Shown: positions 11,432 through 22,500 of the stretch, one piece after another
Position numbering within the stretch: position 1 is the first letter of the stretch
Layout: the number at the start of each line of letters is the position of its first letter
Origin: Zygaena filipendulae
Lineage: Eukaryota > Arthropoda > Insecta > Lepidoptera > Zygaenidae
Assembly (NCBI GenBank): GCA_907165275.2
Contig: OU015662.1
Coordinates: 3,231,501 to 3,295,500, forward strand
Length of the DNA: 64,000 nucleotides
Reading direction: 5' to 3'
Translations under genes and position numbers: made by a program
The notes under the pieces: model-generated
What the model was told of the DNA's origin: nothing
Seen by the model: only the letters and a program-made list of their open reading frames with translations
Databases searched by the model: none

Positions 11432-13675
11432 TTAGAAATAAATCTAAGTCGTATGAAGGTCAAAATTGCTACCGTTGTCTTTTCCTTGTTTATACTCGTA
11501 CATATCAAATTTGCTAACCGTGACTGTGTCCAGCTAATAAATCTTGTGCTAACAAAATCCCATTTTGTTCTTCTTTCTCATAAAGGTAATTTTCGACTTT
11601 GTTCTTTTTTTTTAACCAATATTTTTACTCTCAAACATGTAGGTAACTATAAAATTAGCTGCTGGATATATTTGGACGAAGCCCAAATTCAGCAATAGAT
11701 GTTGAATGAAAACTAATGAGAATTCAGCCGTTAACAGGTCTGTAAAATTAGCAAAGTCACGCATACTGAATAAACGGGAGAAAGTCTGCTGATTTTATTT
11801 TTAAATTCAAATGTTTCAAATACTTCAGAGTCTGGTAACATTCAAACGCCCTCACGATTTCGGGCTCTAGAGTAAGTACGTATACTTGACATGCTCTTAT
11901 ATTTGAGTTTTTTGTATTTGAGTTGCTTGCACTTTATTAATCAGTCAAGTAATTTTAAACGAGAGACATGTTCCAGCCATCGATAAATAACTCATATTTA
12001 GAAGTAACTTTATGTAAATGGTATGCTAAAAAAACATGGATGCGGAGACAAGTGACGTTTAATGTCGGAAACTATTGCGCTTAATTTAAAAAATAAATTT
12101 TACTATGGATGATTATTAAGTATTGATTAGGTACCTACGTGAAAATAACGCTATGTTTTTTTAAACAAATAAATTTTAGACGAGTATTGAATAGTACTGA
12201 AACCTAACCTCGTGTAATCTTACACCCTGTATAATAATTTCAGCTTACTAAATTGTTATTAAATAAAACACATCATTTAATAGGTATACCCTATCATTTA
12301 TTAATAGACAAAATTTTGTTAGCATGACACTAGTTGTTAATAGTACCTACTGGTACCTAATTGCTTTTAGATGTATTTATAAGAGTGATATTGAAGCCCC
12401 CAGTCATATCAAAACTACGTAGGTTTCAATGAATAATTAAATATATCATATGGATAGTTTTTTTTTGACAAACACCCACGTTCGTCAATTTATGTATAAC
12501 GCCTATCAATATTACTAACAAATAAATTTAATTAAATACTTTAGATGGAACGGCAATTTTCATATTAATGGCGTCTGTTGTTTGTTTATATTACTGACAT
12601 TAGATACACTGGGATTATCTACAAACCAATATAAATTGAACCGTCATGGTCAAAATTTTCACTCATTTTACAGCAAATGAATAAGACCATTAAGTTCATA
12701 TTACCTTAGTCACTATATTTCGTGTTACCTAATTTTTTTATAAAAACTGTTATATTAATATTAACTCACAAATGAGAAAATTTTAGGAAGTTTTATACCT
12801 AATTTGATTTACGCAAATAACTTGTTAAATTTTAAACCTTAACCAATAGAAATTTATTGTATACATTATTTTCAATGTTTGTTTAAAAGTATCTATGGAT
12901 AGCAGTAAATAGCGATTTATTAACATAAAAGTTTTGTTTATTGTTTAGTATATTAAAATGTAAAATTACATACCTACGTATGTATGTAAATAACACCTAG
13001 TATAGTAGTGGCAATAATGAGATTTGACGGAGTCCTCTTAACAGGACAATCCCGTGATAATTGGGATAAGAGATGACTCCTATAACTGACCTCTGTAATA
13101 TATGAGGCTTAATATAAAGGGTTGTCGTGTCACGCTCGCAAATAGTCAATATATTGATATGGATAAATAAATAAATAATATTAGATATAGGTATACATAA
13201 TGTAGGTATATCTATAAAAAAGATGATGAATTAAAGAATTTACTCGTGACTCTTATGGCAATCTTACCTTTAGTCTTGCATAGTCGGCATTATCACAACG
13301 CTGTAGGTTGATCTTAAAATAGAAATAAAGCAAAATAAAATGACGATGACTAACTTATTTACTATATATAATGTTTTCAATATATTTTTGGAAATATTGG
13401 GGTAAAATAACTGCTATTTTAAAAATATTATTACAAAAACACCAATAAAGCTTATTTTAAGTAACATTTTATAATAACTAGATACATGTTTATTCTGATC
13501 AGTTCGATCATCACATCGAAAAATAGGTCAAGGTTACATAAATTACGAAACCATTTATTTTATTAAAATCTATAACCGTTACATGGTACACATAGAAAAT
13601 TAAGAAATGAAGCGTCGTGTCACGTGGTCAAGTAAAATGGTCGAACCAAAAGACCATGGCGATTTGTTCCTTAAG
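11432..13675. other. AT-rich non-coding stretch
   Basis: No gene recognised. ACACCCTGTATA near 12221 resembles the end of a dispersed repeat (compare 38000 and 47903). The segment 13018-13080 (GGAGTCCTCTTAACAGGACA, then GATAATTGGGATAAGAGATG) may be a small repeat remnant. Confidence 0.45.
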
Positions 13676-13920
13676 TTTTGGAACGAAGTTCCTTATGGGG
13701 CGTTGCGGAGTTGTACTCTAGCCGGCAAAAAACGTCCGTAACGTTAAACGAAAGCCTGAATTTTGTTTTGTATAGTCTATGTATGAGAAAAGGTGCTTTT
13801 GGCGGGCTTTTAGCAGTGACGGACGTCAGTTTTATTTCTGTTTTGCAAATTAGTTTATCGTGATTAATATTGTGTGAAAGTGGTGGGTTTTACATAGCAG
13901 TGATCCACTTCGTTCCTATC
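13676..13920. other. Possible repeat remnant
   Basis: Begins TTTGGAACGAAGTTCCTTAT, which includes the palindrome GGAACGAAGTTCC. It continues to the hairpins at 13921. A 61-codon open frame here lacks any recognisable motif. Confidence 0.3.
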
Positions 13921-13938
13921 TGGTGTCCCACGACACCA
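13921..13938. repeat. Perfect 7-bp hairpin
   Basis: TGGTGTC, loop CCAC, GACACCA. Followed directly by CAC and a run of eight T. This could form a short hairpin in RNA, but there is no evidence of transcription. Confidence 0.7.
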
Positions 13939-13980
13939 CACTTTTTTTTCCTATGCGTTACCGATGACATAATATATTTT

Positions 13981-14018
13981 CAACTTGGCCGGGGATGCTC
14001 CTTTTATTGGCCAAGTTG
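13981..14018. repeat. Perfect 10-bp inverted repeat
   Basis: CAACTTGGCC at 13981-13990 is exactly complementary to GGCCAAGTTG at 14009-14018, with an 18-nt spacer. It lies 43 bp beyond the hairpin at 13921, so both may belong to one unrecognised element. Confidence 0.75.
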
Positions 14019-14383
14019 ACGATCTATAATCGTTTGCACTTGGTCGATATTTAAAAAAGGCCATGCCATCCAACCTTAAGCTGACTGGCCGTCGTGTCGC
14101 GTAGGTACGACAGAACAAACAAACTCAGCAGGTGTCACCGGTGACGGAACTTCAAATCCGTCACACTTGTCTCACTCAACTGTGGGAGCGTGAATTGACT
14201 TTTTCTGTATCGGAACAATATCTATGTTTACCGTCAACTTAGGATTATTGGAAAAGGAAGTGTGCTTTATTATACCCATTGATATACCACACTAAATACC
14301 CAAGATAATTCAGTAAGAGACGTAAAAATGTCCTCATAAAATAAAACTTGTAAAATCTAAATGTAAACTTTTTCGTCAATACA

Positions 14384-14652
14384 CTTGCTGTGCCCCGCGG
14401 GTTCACCCTCGTGAGTTTCGGAATTCCCACAGGAACTCCAAAATAGCCTATTTATTGCTTATAACATAGATAGCTAATTAACAGTGAAAGTCCCGTCCAA
14501 ATACTTCCAACCGTTTCGGTGATTGGAACTGTTAATTTCGGAGTTCCTCTAGGAATTCCGTAATAGTACCCTTTGTCCTTCACTGTACCCCTGACAACGT
14601 GTATGCGAAATTTCATGATGATCGGTTGAGCCATCTAGGCGTGATTGGATGG
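14384..14652 (-). mobile_element. Two joined Helitron 3' portions
   Basis: The reversed 3' end (TTGCTGTGCCCCGCGGGTTC) leads into one body (GAATTCCCACAGGAACTCC ... GTGAAAGTCCCGTCC). A second family body (GGAGTTCCTCTAGGAATTCC ... ACCCCTGACAACGTGTATGC ... GATGATCGGTTGAGCC) follows after 14530. This fits one copy inserted next to, or recombined with, another. Confidence 0.65.
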
Positions 14653-15229
14653 GATATAGGTGGTAGGTCCACCAACCCACCAACGTACTTTGACTTAAGT
14701 GAAAACTTTTATTGCATTCAACATGGAACCCCCCACCACACCACCCGCCGCGTCCAAGTCGTTATAACCGGTACCTCAACGACTATCATCACGTATAAAT
14801 ATAATTTTATTTTGTTTAGCCTCACTAATATTTACTTAACGATTATTACTTTTGGTTCAGTGTTTGTTGGAACGTATTTACTTATGATTTTATGAGATGT
14901 TCGGATATTGTGAGATACACTCGACGTAACTGCTGTCTGCACGATATCGATTAAAGTAGATAAGGCAAGTTGGTGAAAATGTACAAAACCAATCGTGCCG
15001 CTTTTCGTTATATTCGTAATGCGATACGGTGTAGTTAACTTGTAAATTAATAAATTTAAGACCTTTATCAAACACAAATTATGCGATAAAGCATATTATA
15101 GCGTAGTAGATTATTTAAATGATGCAAACGTTTGGAAATGAATTGCTCTATAAAATTATTATTTTTTTATTTTGTAATCCTATTTTATAAGTAGTACCAA
15201 GCTACCTGATTGTACCAATAATAAAAAAG
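14653..15229. other. Non-coding stretch
   Basis: Nothing recognised. Overlapping 81- and 61-codon minus-strand frames near 14832-15077 have no motif and are probably chance. Confidence 0.45.
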
Positions 15230-15383
15230 ACAACGCTGCTGAGTTTCTTGTCAGTTCTTCTCAGTAGAGCGCGCGTTCCGAACTGACAGTAAATCATCAA
15301 CTTAATTTTAAGAACCGCTTGCTGACGATTATAAGTGATTGCACCGATCCTAAGTAGGTAATAAACATATTTTGAGTTTTGAA
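15230..15383 (+). mobile_element. Retroposon 3'-region fragment
   Basis: GCTGAGTTTCTTGTCAGTTC TTCTCAGTAGAG...TTCCGAACTG...AATAAACATATTTTGAGTTT matches, from memory, the 3' region of a common lepidopteran SINE/LINE family. That family ends in AATAAA-like sequence and TTTGA repeats. No coding capacity. The family name is uncertain. Confidence 0.5.
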
Positions 15384-15626
15384 TGAAATTATAACCTTAA
15401 TACAAAAAACATCCAAATTTTAATTTAAATTTATTTAATTTGTTTTAATTTAAAAGAACAAGTTTACCTACTGACCAATATTAAAAAGCAACAATAGGTA
15501 ATTATATTATTATTGATTTAGATTGTACAGCAATGTTTATAAACGAAATAACTCACAACTTCGAACAGATATTTTGCAATGGCGGAAATTCAACAATAGG
15601 TACCTACTTACAATGACCATGATAAT

Positions 15627-15735
15627 TAAATTTATTTTTTAGTCCGTCTTGTAGAATAATAAAAATATTGGACACGTATTTTTCCTCTTTTTGCGTAATC
15701 AAAAAATAAAAGCTATACATCGAGTTGAAATTCCG
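15627..15735 (-). mobile_element. Family A MITE, truncated
   Basis: AAATTTATTTTTTAGTCCGT CTTGTAGAATAATAAAAATA TTGGACACGTATTTTTCC matches the end of the full-length copy at 18409, in the same orientation. Homology stops after GAGTTGAAATTCCG. The CRE octamers and the other end are missing. Confidence 0.75.
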
Positions 15736-16014
15736 TCTGTTTACCTAGTAGTTGAAAAGTAGTCGCGCATTATTTTCCCAATAGAACAAAATTATGGCAC
15801 ACTCGTATAAAAAACTTGCGTATTTGATATTTCTGTGACTGTCCTAAGCAAATACATAAAAAGTTAAAAGTACATAGTATTGTAACTAAAGGTACATATA
15901 TAGATGGATCGAATATTTGTTTAGTATACGAATTTTTGCCATTTTTTTATTAATCTAACCGCTCATGATTTAATATGAATGTCAAAGTGAATGACGATGA
16001 AAATCCTTCCGAAT

Positions 16015-16105
16015 GTCAGTTTATTTATTTGTTTGTTCGTTATGCTTTCCTCCCCTAACGGCATAACCGATTATTATGAAATTTTGCATACAAGGACATA
16101 AGGTA
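16015..16105 (+). mobile_element. Helitron 5' fragment
   Basis: GTTTGTTCGTTATGCTTTCC, TAACGGCATAACCGATTATT and ATGAAATTTTGCATACAAGG match the 5' half of the subfamily with CTTTCACGCCTTAACGG. The 3' half is absent. It abuts another repeat fragment at 16108. Confidence 0.6.
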
Positions 16106-16107
16106 AT

Positions 16108-16210
16108 TTTAAGCAATAAGGCCGCCCTTTGTTGCCTGTATTTCCCACCATGTACATATTTTATATTTTTTTTGTTTCACAATACGCACAATAAAGAATC
16201 TATTATTTTG
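16108..16210 (+). mobile_element. LINE 3'-tail-like fragment
   Basis: AATAAGGCCGCCCTTTGTTG ends in CACAATAAAGAATCTATT and a TTGTATTGTATTG simple tail. I recall this arrangement from 3' ends of lepidopteran LINEs. No reverse transcriptase coding sequence is attached. Confidence 0.4.
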
Positions 16211-16679
16211 TATTGTATTGTAATTTCTATCCCGGAATGCTAAAATTAAAAAAATCCTCCTGCAAAATTAGAGAACGTTTAGTATCTAAATATTCTCAAT
16301 TGATGAAGTCACTTAACAAACTAGAGCCTCAAACATTAATAGATTTTCATTTCATAGTCGGGTCAACAAATCGTTGCAATGCACAGGCAAACCAAATTTG
16401 GTTTTTGTTGCACTGGAAATATGAGAACTTTCTATTCGTATCTATTGTTTTTAAAAATAGAATAAGAAAACAGTCTTTTATATCTTTTAATTTGAGAAAG
16501 TCCAATGACTGCACACACTGAAATCAAATAAACAATTTCCAATCCTTATAAATAAGTAATGTATGATAAACATTTTAAAATATTAAAATTCCATTAATTT
16601 GCTAGCGCAACTAAAACCATTTACAAAGTAATAAAGCTCTATAGAAAATAATAAAATGGCCTTATTATTTTCGAAACCA
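16211..16679. other. AT-rich non-coding stretch
   Basis: A 102-codon plus-strand frame (16213-16521) has no recognisable motif, is lysine- and phenylalanine-rich and starts inside a repeat tail. I treat it as chance. Confidence 0.4.
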
Positions 16680-16975
16680 CTTTATCGCCGCTTCAGTTCA
16701 AATAACACGGCGTTAATTATAAAACCATCAAACGATCTTATCATATCGGAGATCAGCTACTGAAGCGTAACCAGACGTGTCGTTTCTTTTAATACTTTAA
16801 AAGCGATACATTTAATGAATTCAATTTCTGTCCGTTTCGGTCTCGATCGTGAACCTGAGATCTCGCAGTATCCGCTTCCAAATGACACTGGTGAATGCTT
16901 GAAATGCGTATCGCGATAATAATAATCTGTGAAATATTTAATTCTTTATATCCACTGACAGCGCCGTTGGTGGAG
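16680..16975. other. Repeat-free block of moderate GC
   Basis: Runs such as TCTCGATCGTGAACCTGAGA and ATGCGTATCGCGATAATAAT, with no match to the repeats in this window. It could be host regulatory DNA. Nothing in it indicates an exon. Confidence 0.3.
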
Positions 16976-17034
16976 CGATAAGTACCTAGATTGTGTGTGA
17001 TTGTTTACCGTCATCTGTTTGGTATGTGTCAAGA

Positions 17035-17149
17035 AAGGATTTTTGAAAATTTAACCCCTAAGGGGATGAAAAGGGGTTGCAAAGTTTGTATGGAACAATT
17101 CCGCGGGAACTTCGAAATTATCGGGGGTGAAACCGCGCGGGACAGCTAT
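17035..17149 (+). mobile_element. Helitron 3' fragment
   Basis: TTCCGCGGGAACTTCGAAAT, then GGGGGTGAAACCGCGCGGGA and CAGCTAT: the 3' hairpin and a mutated CTAG. The 5' part carries AACCCCTAAGGGGATG, itself a small palindrome. Confidence 0.7.
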
Positions 17150-17247
17150 AGTCATGTATATAAACTAGTCATCGACCACACAGCCCACAGATTCAAATGA
17201 AACTTGTCGTTCGGTTTTAATGTAGCTAAGTGACGACTGGATGTCGA

Positions 17248-17400
17248 CCACCAGACTGGCGCAGAGGTGGTATAGGTTACCACTTACCCCGTACCCGCTA
17301 ATCAAGAGGTTCCGGGTTCGATTCCCGGTGGGGTGATGAACGCAGGGTTCCACTTTTCAGTCCGGGCGTGTGTATTTATTTATCTATCTATATGATATAG
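17248..17400 (+). mobile_element. tRNA-derived SINE
   Basis: Has an A-box-like TGGCGCAGAGGTGGTATAGG and a perfect B box, GGTTCGATTCC, inside GTTCCGGGTTCGATTCCCGG. A non-tRNA body follows, ending in a TATTTATTTATCTATCTAT tail. The acceptor arms do not pair, so it is not a functional tRNA gene. The pol III boxes would act as its internal promoter. Confidence 0.75.
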
Positions 17401-17490
17401 GTATGTAGGTATATATAATCATATGTATAGTATATGCCACGTGTTGCTTAGTTTCACGATACAAGCTTATAACTTAAAGTAAGTATTATT

Positions 17491-17585
17491 GAAGATAGGA
17501 TAGATACTTTTATCCCGACACAACAAAGAGTTGCCGAGGGAGTTTTGAACATCATGCGGGTAAAGCCGCGGATAATAGCTACTAG
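17491..17585 (+). mobile_element. Helitron 3' fragment, decayed
   Basis: GATAGATACTTTTATCCCGA, then GAGTTTTGAACATCATGCGG and GTAAAGCCGCGGATAATAGC keep the order of the Helitron 3' half, with many substitutions. Confidence 0.5.
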
Positions 17586-17623
17586 ATAGTATAACAAAAT
17601 AATAGGGATGTGGACGACTTTTG

Positions 17624-17830
17624 AAAATCAAAATTCTAATTAGTCCGTCAGTTAGAAAATAAAATAACAATAGACACGTATTTTTTGCTTTTTCAAATAA
17701 ATTAAAACATGCAGAGATAAAGCGCATTAAAGTTTAGGGTGAGGGGGTCGTGACGTCACTAACCGATAAAACCGCCATACAAACTGTCAGAATAGTGACG
17801 TCACGCGAAATTTCAACTCAATATATCACT
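17624..17830 (+). mobile_element. Family A MITE, right end lost
   Basis: Starts AAAATCAAAATTCTAATTAG then TCCGTC, as at 3720, and carries two perfect TGACGTCA octamers at 17751 and 17796. Homology ends near AACTCAATATATCAC, so the right inverted end is missing. Confidence 0.8.
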
Positions 17831-18408
17831 TGCATGTATTTCAGAAACTTGTATATTCATGGTTGTCAATAGAATTTGCTGGTAAAAGTAAAGTTCTTCT
17901 TTGATATACGTACCTACACGCAATAAAATGGTTATGATCAATAACTCTGTTCATATCTAATAAAACGATAAAAATTTGGTAACATTATAACGGTAAGCAA
18001 TAATCGCTATTATGTTGCATATAATTCAATAAACCTAATCTAATATGAGGAATGATGGAAGTGCATCAAAGTTCCACGTACTCGTAAATATCGACTCACC
18101 GATGTTAACGGCTCTACATAAAAGTCTCTTGTAGTTGTAAGTGTGGCATCTCGCCTCACAAATTGTGTTTTATTTGAACATGAAGGTTTTTACGATGCCA
18201 GCGATATGACAAGCCAAAGGATATTACGTTACATAGTTAAATTTTTTATCATATTTTTCAGATGATATTGAAAATAATTTTAAGTTAGACCCGTTATTTG
18301 TTTAGTTTAGTTATTTTAAAACACTTTTCTCACCATACAACAAAGAGAATAGTTAGAACTGCATTTTAGTTCCGTAGGTAGGTACATAAAACAATTGGCT
18401 ACTTGACA
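17831..18408. other. AT-rich non-coding stretch
   Basis: Separates two oppositely oriented family A copies. Nothing else recognised. Confidence 0.45.
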
Positions 18409-18700
18409 AAAAATTTTTTTTTAGTCCGTCGTGTAGATTAGTAAAAAATATTGGACACGTATTTTTTCTTTTTTTACGTACTCAAAAAATAACAGAGATA
18501 CATTGAGTTGAAATTTCGCGTGACGTCACAATTCTGTGTGGTTTGTATGGCGCTTATAATGAATATTGACGTCACGAGCCCCCCACCCTAAACTTTAATA
18601 CGCTTTATCTATGTTCATTTTCATTAAATTGAAACAGCAAAAAATACGTGTCTATTATTTTTTTATTTTCTAACTGACGGACTAATTAGAATTTTGATAT
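18409..18700 (-). mobile_element. Family A MITE, full length, inverted
   Basis: Inverted termini: TTTTAGTCCGTCGTGTAG on the left and CTAACTGACGGACTAATTAG AATTTTGAT on the right. Two perfect TGACGTCA octamers at 18521 and 18567. Order and spacing of internal blocks match the 3720 copy in reverse. Non-coding. Confidence 0.85.
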
Positions 18701-18970
18701 TCATACCTTGGAGAATACCCAATTGGTCTTAAGTGCTTTCGAAAAATTAAATTTTCAATAATCACGTCGCGCGTCGTCGATTGAAGCAAAGGAGCGACAA
18801 ATCAACCTTTTTTTCTACCTCTGAAAATTTTGTAGGTAATATAGTTTTATATCGTAGTACCTATTAGTATTTTAAGGAGCTCCTGATAAAATCTCAAATC
18901 TTATGAAGGTTACTTTTGACTGTAGTTTAGTAATATAAAAGAAAAACTATACTATTTTTTATAAGACATT

Positions 18971-19207
18971 TGGACGCAGATAAGCAATAACATGTTAACC
19001 CACAAAACGAAGTTATTGATTTAGAACGATATATTGAGAGTTAGAGAACATTTTTTAATTATGTGTTTACCTTATTACATTGTTTAAATATGTAACTAAA
19101 TATTCAACATAAAAATGTTGAAACAAAATGGCACTATAATTTTAAAACTTTAATTTACTCAAAATTTCTCCAGTGTGGGTTAACACACTATTGCTTATCT
19201 ATGTCCA
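18971..19207. mobile_element. MITE with ~38-bp inverted ends
   Basis: The left arm TGGACGCAGATAAGCAATAA CATGTTAACCCAC is mirrored by the right arm, which reversed reads TGGACATAGATAAGCAATAG TGTGTTAACCCAC. The interior is AT-rich and non-coding. Target duplication unclear. Confidence 0.8.
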
Positions 19208-20712
19208 TTTATAGTGATGATGTAGCACCTAAACTACTAGGTATAAAAAATATTTTTTAATATTTGAACTCTCTCAAAATACGAGTAAAAAGAACCTATA
19301 CGATTAAACAATCTATTTATGGTAATTTAAAATTAGCCCTTAGTATTAAAATATTAGCCGTCTACCACTGAACTTTTGAGTTCCCCCGGCAGCTTATATT
19401 TTCCGCGATGGAAAGTAACATATCCTATTCTTGGACTTTTAGTCGTCATAACCTATTCTGTCATCCCGAAAACTTGAATAGACATACAAAATTAGGTTAT
19501 TCCGTTTTTGTAAATAGTAGCTTGTAAACCTTTTAAGTTTACCAGAAGGCAGTTGCATTCTGACAGATACGAGGCGAATAGGTAGGTACCTACTTCTATT
19601 TTAAGATGAAAGAACGGGTGTTACGATTTATGATCAAAACAAAAATAAAAAAACATCGGAAAACGATTATTTACTGTAAGTTAAATGAAACGTAGGTATA
19701 ATAAAGAGAAAAAGTAACCAAACATTACCATGCCGAGACGCAATTCGTCTTCGCGATCGACCTGCTAAATTATACACTAGCGTCCCATAGAACCTCATTA
19801 CGATGAAAACCCGCACTAATGCATCTGATTCTCTATTTGTCAAATTATACACCGCTACACTAGAGGTAAGTAGTACAAGTTATATCACCAAATAAAATAA
19901 TGGCAAAAAGTGAGAGTCTGTCATGTCGAGAGACGCGTTATAAGACTGTAACATGGCGGCCGTATGCCACTCGTTATGATATTCTGCCTCATTTATATTA
20001 CTTTTTATTTTTAAAAATGTTTTGTATTCTAATGTTCTTTTTATAAATTTCAAATAATTTTTGTATTCTGATTTTGTATTTTATTACGGACTCCAATTTT
20101 AGATCTCAAACAATAAACACCTCAATTATCATTATATCAAATAAATTATTTTACCATTTATTTATTATTTTTATTTTATTGAGCTAGCCGAAGGTCTTAC
20201 TATACCTATCACGAACCTCATAAGACTGGTCATGTGACGTGATATCTGTCATTTTTTTTTTATTACTAGCAAGATAGATGTTTTGACTACAGCTCACCTG
20301 ATATTAAGGAATTGGAGAGTTTAGAGAAGGACATAATTATTGCACGTATAAAGAGAGAAAGAATAAAATCTCATATAGAGTAGGTACCGAGCAGGTTTAA
20401 TTCAGAGGGGATGAACTAAAAACAAACTACCTACTATACACTTGTTATGAACTCATACGCTACCTACTTGCTTATACTATTTTGTAAGCAATCTATCTTC
20501 TATAATGCATATTTGTAAAAGCGAAAGGTCACTGACTAACTGACTAAACAAGAAATCATGAAAACATCTTGATGTTTGAAGCTGAAAGACAGATAAATGG
20601 TTTACAGGTAGAGGACTACATGCAAAAATAGGTACCTACTTTATAGAGTTCGTGCAAAAACTTCCAAATTCACGCGGGTCGAATTGCAGATAACGGCTTA
20701 GCTAAGTAGGTA
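19208..20712. other. Non-coding stretch with a Helitron scrap
   Basis: No gene recognised. AAATTCACGCGGGTCGAATT at 20668-20690 is a Helitron 3' remnant. The block 19735-19860 is less AT-rich and ends near GAGGTAAGTAG, a splice-donor-like string with no supporting coding exon. Confidence 0.45.
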
Positions 20713-20953
20713 TCCTACTTACAAACGCGAAAGTTTGTAAGAATGTTTGGATGGATGGATGGATGGATGAATGGATGGATGGATGTTTGTTACTCTTTCA
20801 CGCAAAAACTACTGGATGAATTTTTGGAAACTTTACCTATATTATGGTACATATCTTATAGGTACATCAGATTAACACATAGGGTACTTTTTATCCCAGA
20901 ATTCCCGCGGGAACTCTGAAATTAACGCGGGTGAAACCGCGGGGCACAACTAG
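20713..20953 (+). mobile_element. Non-autonomous Helitron with (GGAT)n
   Basis: Begins TCCTACTTACAAACGCG after A and ends ...GAAACCGCGGGGCACAACTAG before T. The 3' hairpin (CGCGGGTGAAACCGCG) is kept. A GGAT repeat tract at 20748-20785 expands the 5' region relative to other copies. Confidence 0.85.
20748..20785. repeat. (GGAT)n microsatellite
   Basis: Runs of GGAT with one GAAT interruption, inside the 5' part of the Helitron at 20713. The shorter TTTGGATGGATG in related copies suggests expansion in place. Confidence 0.9.
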
Positions 20954-20976
20954 TACTTATATAAACTTATCAGTTA

Positions 20977-21103
20977 CTAGCTGTTAATTTCGAAATACCG
21001 GCGGAAATTTCGGGATAAAAAGTATGTCTTATATCCCTATTTCGTGACATCGTGTATGCAAAATTTCAAACAAACGAACTCACATTCGCATTTGTAGTAA
21101 GGA
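20977..21103 (-). mobile_element. Helitron copy, internally shortened
   Basis: Starts CTAGCTGTTAATTTCG with the hairpin missing, then GCGGAAATTTCGGGATAAAA and CATCGTGTATGCAAAATTTC, and ends GTAAGGA before T, the reversed TCC start. It lies 23 bp from an oppositely oriented copy. Confidence 0.75.
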
Positions 21104-22166
21104 TAATAATAATAATAATCCACTTCACAAATAAATGATATAAATGAAAAAGCATAATTTCACCACTTACAACGCCCAGTGGATAGCGTACAAGACTCAT
21201 TAACATGCAAACACTACCGAGGGAGATATACGAGATAAATTGTGTTGATAAAGAAGCGCCAACACAAGTGGCCATACGCCGTAATTACAGGTTAAAAACT
21301 ACCTACACTGCTTAGTTAGAAGTAACTCAGAAAAGATTAGGATATAATTATACTTGTAATAACTGTAGTTTTTTGGTTGAATAAATAAATAAAATGTTGC
21401 CTAGACATTTGTGAATGAGTTAGCAGTGATGGTTTGCAATCTGCTTTCTGGTTATGAAAATAGATGATAATAATAATCAGCCCAAATGAACTGATTCAAG
21501 TAATTACCCGCAAGTAAAGTCGGCTGGCTTGTACGTACACGTGTTGTGCGTATGTGCGTATTGCAAGGTTGACAGCAAGCTGACAGTAACTGTCAGCTAT
21601 CAGTGAATAATAGTCACATGTAGATTCTACAAGAAACTTACAAGCCTAACCTAACCCAGAATGATGCTCTAGTCAGTTCATTATGTCATTATGTCATGTC
21701 ATTAGTCGGCTATTTCATGAATTGACCGATTCTTAGATATAAAACGTGTTTTATGTCATCGTCACGCAAAGAAATTAGTAACGTCACACAAGTCTTATTG
21801 CTCATGTCTTTCGCTCTCTATTTGAATATCAACAACATCAGAAACATAAAAAAACAGTGTGTTTTTCTTTTTTTTATTCTCAATTTGAATAAAAGGAGTC
21901 TTTAGTTTATTCAACTCTTGGTTACGTAAATGCATTATAAAACAAATCGCATTCACCCTGTCAATTAAGGGGGGAAATAATGCCAATTTTTGCACGTTTC
22001 GAGCCTCGTGCATGCAACAGATGCAGATTTCGCGATCGTGATACCGTTAAAAGGATTATCTTGAGTGACGCCGCCAGTGTTGCCAGCAACACCCAATTAA
22101 ATGAAATGGTTGATAAGTTAAACGTGACGGCTGCTCGCGTTTATGTATACGAGAATCGAGTATGTG
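21104..22166. other. Non-coding stretch, short ATA run
   Basis: An (ATA)n tract occupies 21103-21119. The minus-strand frames here (69 and 72 codons) lack motifs. GACAGCAAGCTGACAGTAAC near 21571 and the block of GTCATTATGTCAT repeats near 21682 are minor internal repeats. Confidence 0.45.
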
Positions 22167-22500
22167 TTAGCTTTAGCCCGCGGCTTCGTTCGTGTGGATG
22201 TAGATTTTTTTCAATAAATTTTCTAACCCTCAAAAAATCATTTTTCTGCCTGAATGGTAGTAAGTATTTGTTTATTATACACAAATTTTTTTTACTGTTT
22301 TACAGTTACACTAAGACACTGTAAAATTTAAAATAAGACAATAGGAATACGCTAAAAACTAGTAAAAAAATACTTCTTCTATATCTTATGCCCTTATCCG
22401 TGAACCCTTAGGGTGACAACGTACATGTAAATTTTCATGATGATCGGTTGAGTAGTTAAGGCGTGAAAGCGTAACGAACAAACTCGTGTTCGCATTAATT
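22167..22500 (-). mobile_element. Helitron-like repeat, variant subfamily
   Basis: Reversed 3' end TTAGCTTTAGCCCGCGGCTT CGTTCGTGTGG, and at the far side GACAACGTACATGTAAATTT, GATGATCGGTTGAGTAGTTA and GGCGTGAAAGCGTAACGAAC. It swallows the end of a 114-codon plus-strand frame (21980-22324), which argues against that frame being a gene. Confidence 0.65.

Noticed and set aside
16213..16521. 102-codon frame as a gene
   Set aside because: Begins inside a retroposon tail and lacks any motif.
17248..17340. Functional tRNA gene
   Set aside because: A perfect B box is present but the acceptor and anticodon arms do not pair and a SINE tail follows.
19850..19875. GAGGTAAGTAG as a real splice donor
   Set aside because: No coding frame or acceptor partner can be tied to it; such strings are common by chance.
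20748..20785. Satellite DNA
   Set aside because: A short GGAT microsatellite confined to one Helitron copy.
21980..22324. 114-codon plus-strand frame as a gene
   Set aside because: No motif, and its C-terminal half is the reversed 3' end of a Helitron-like repeat.
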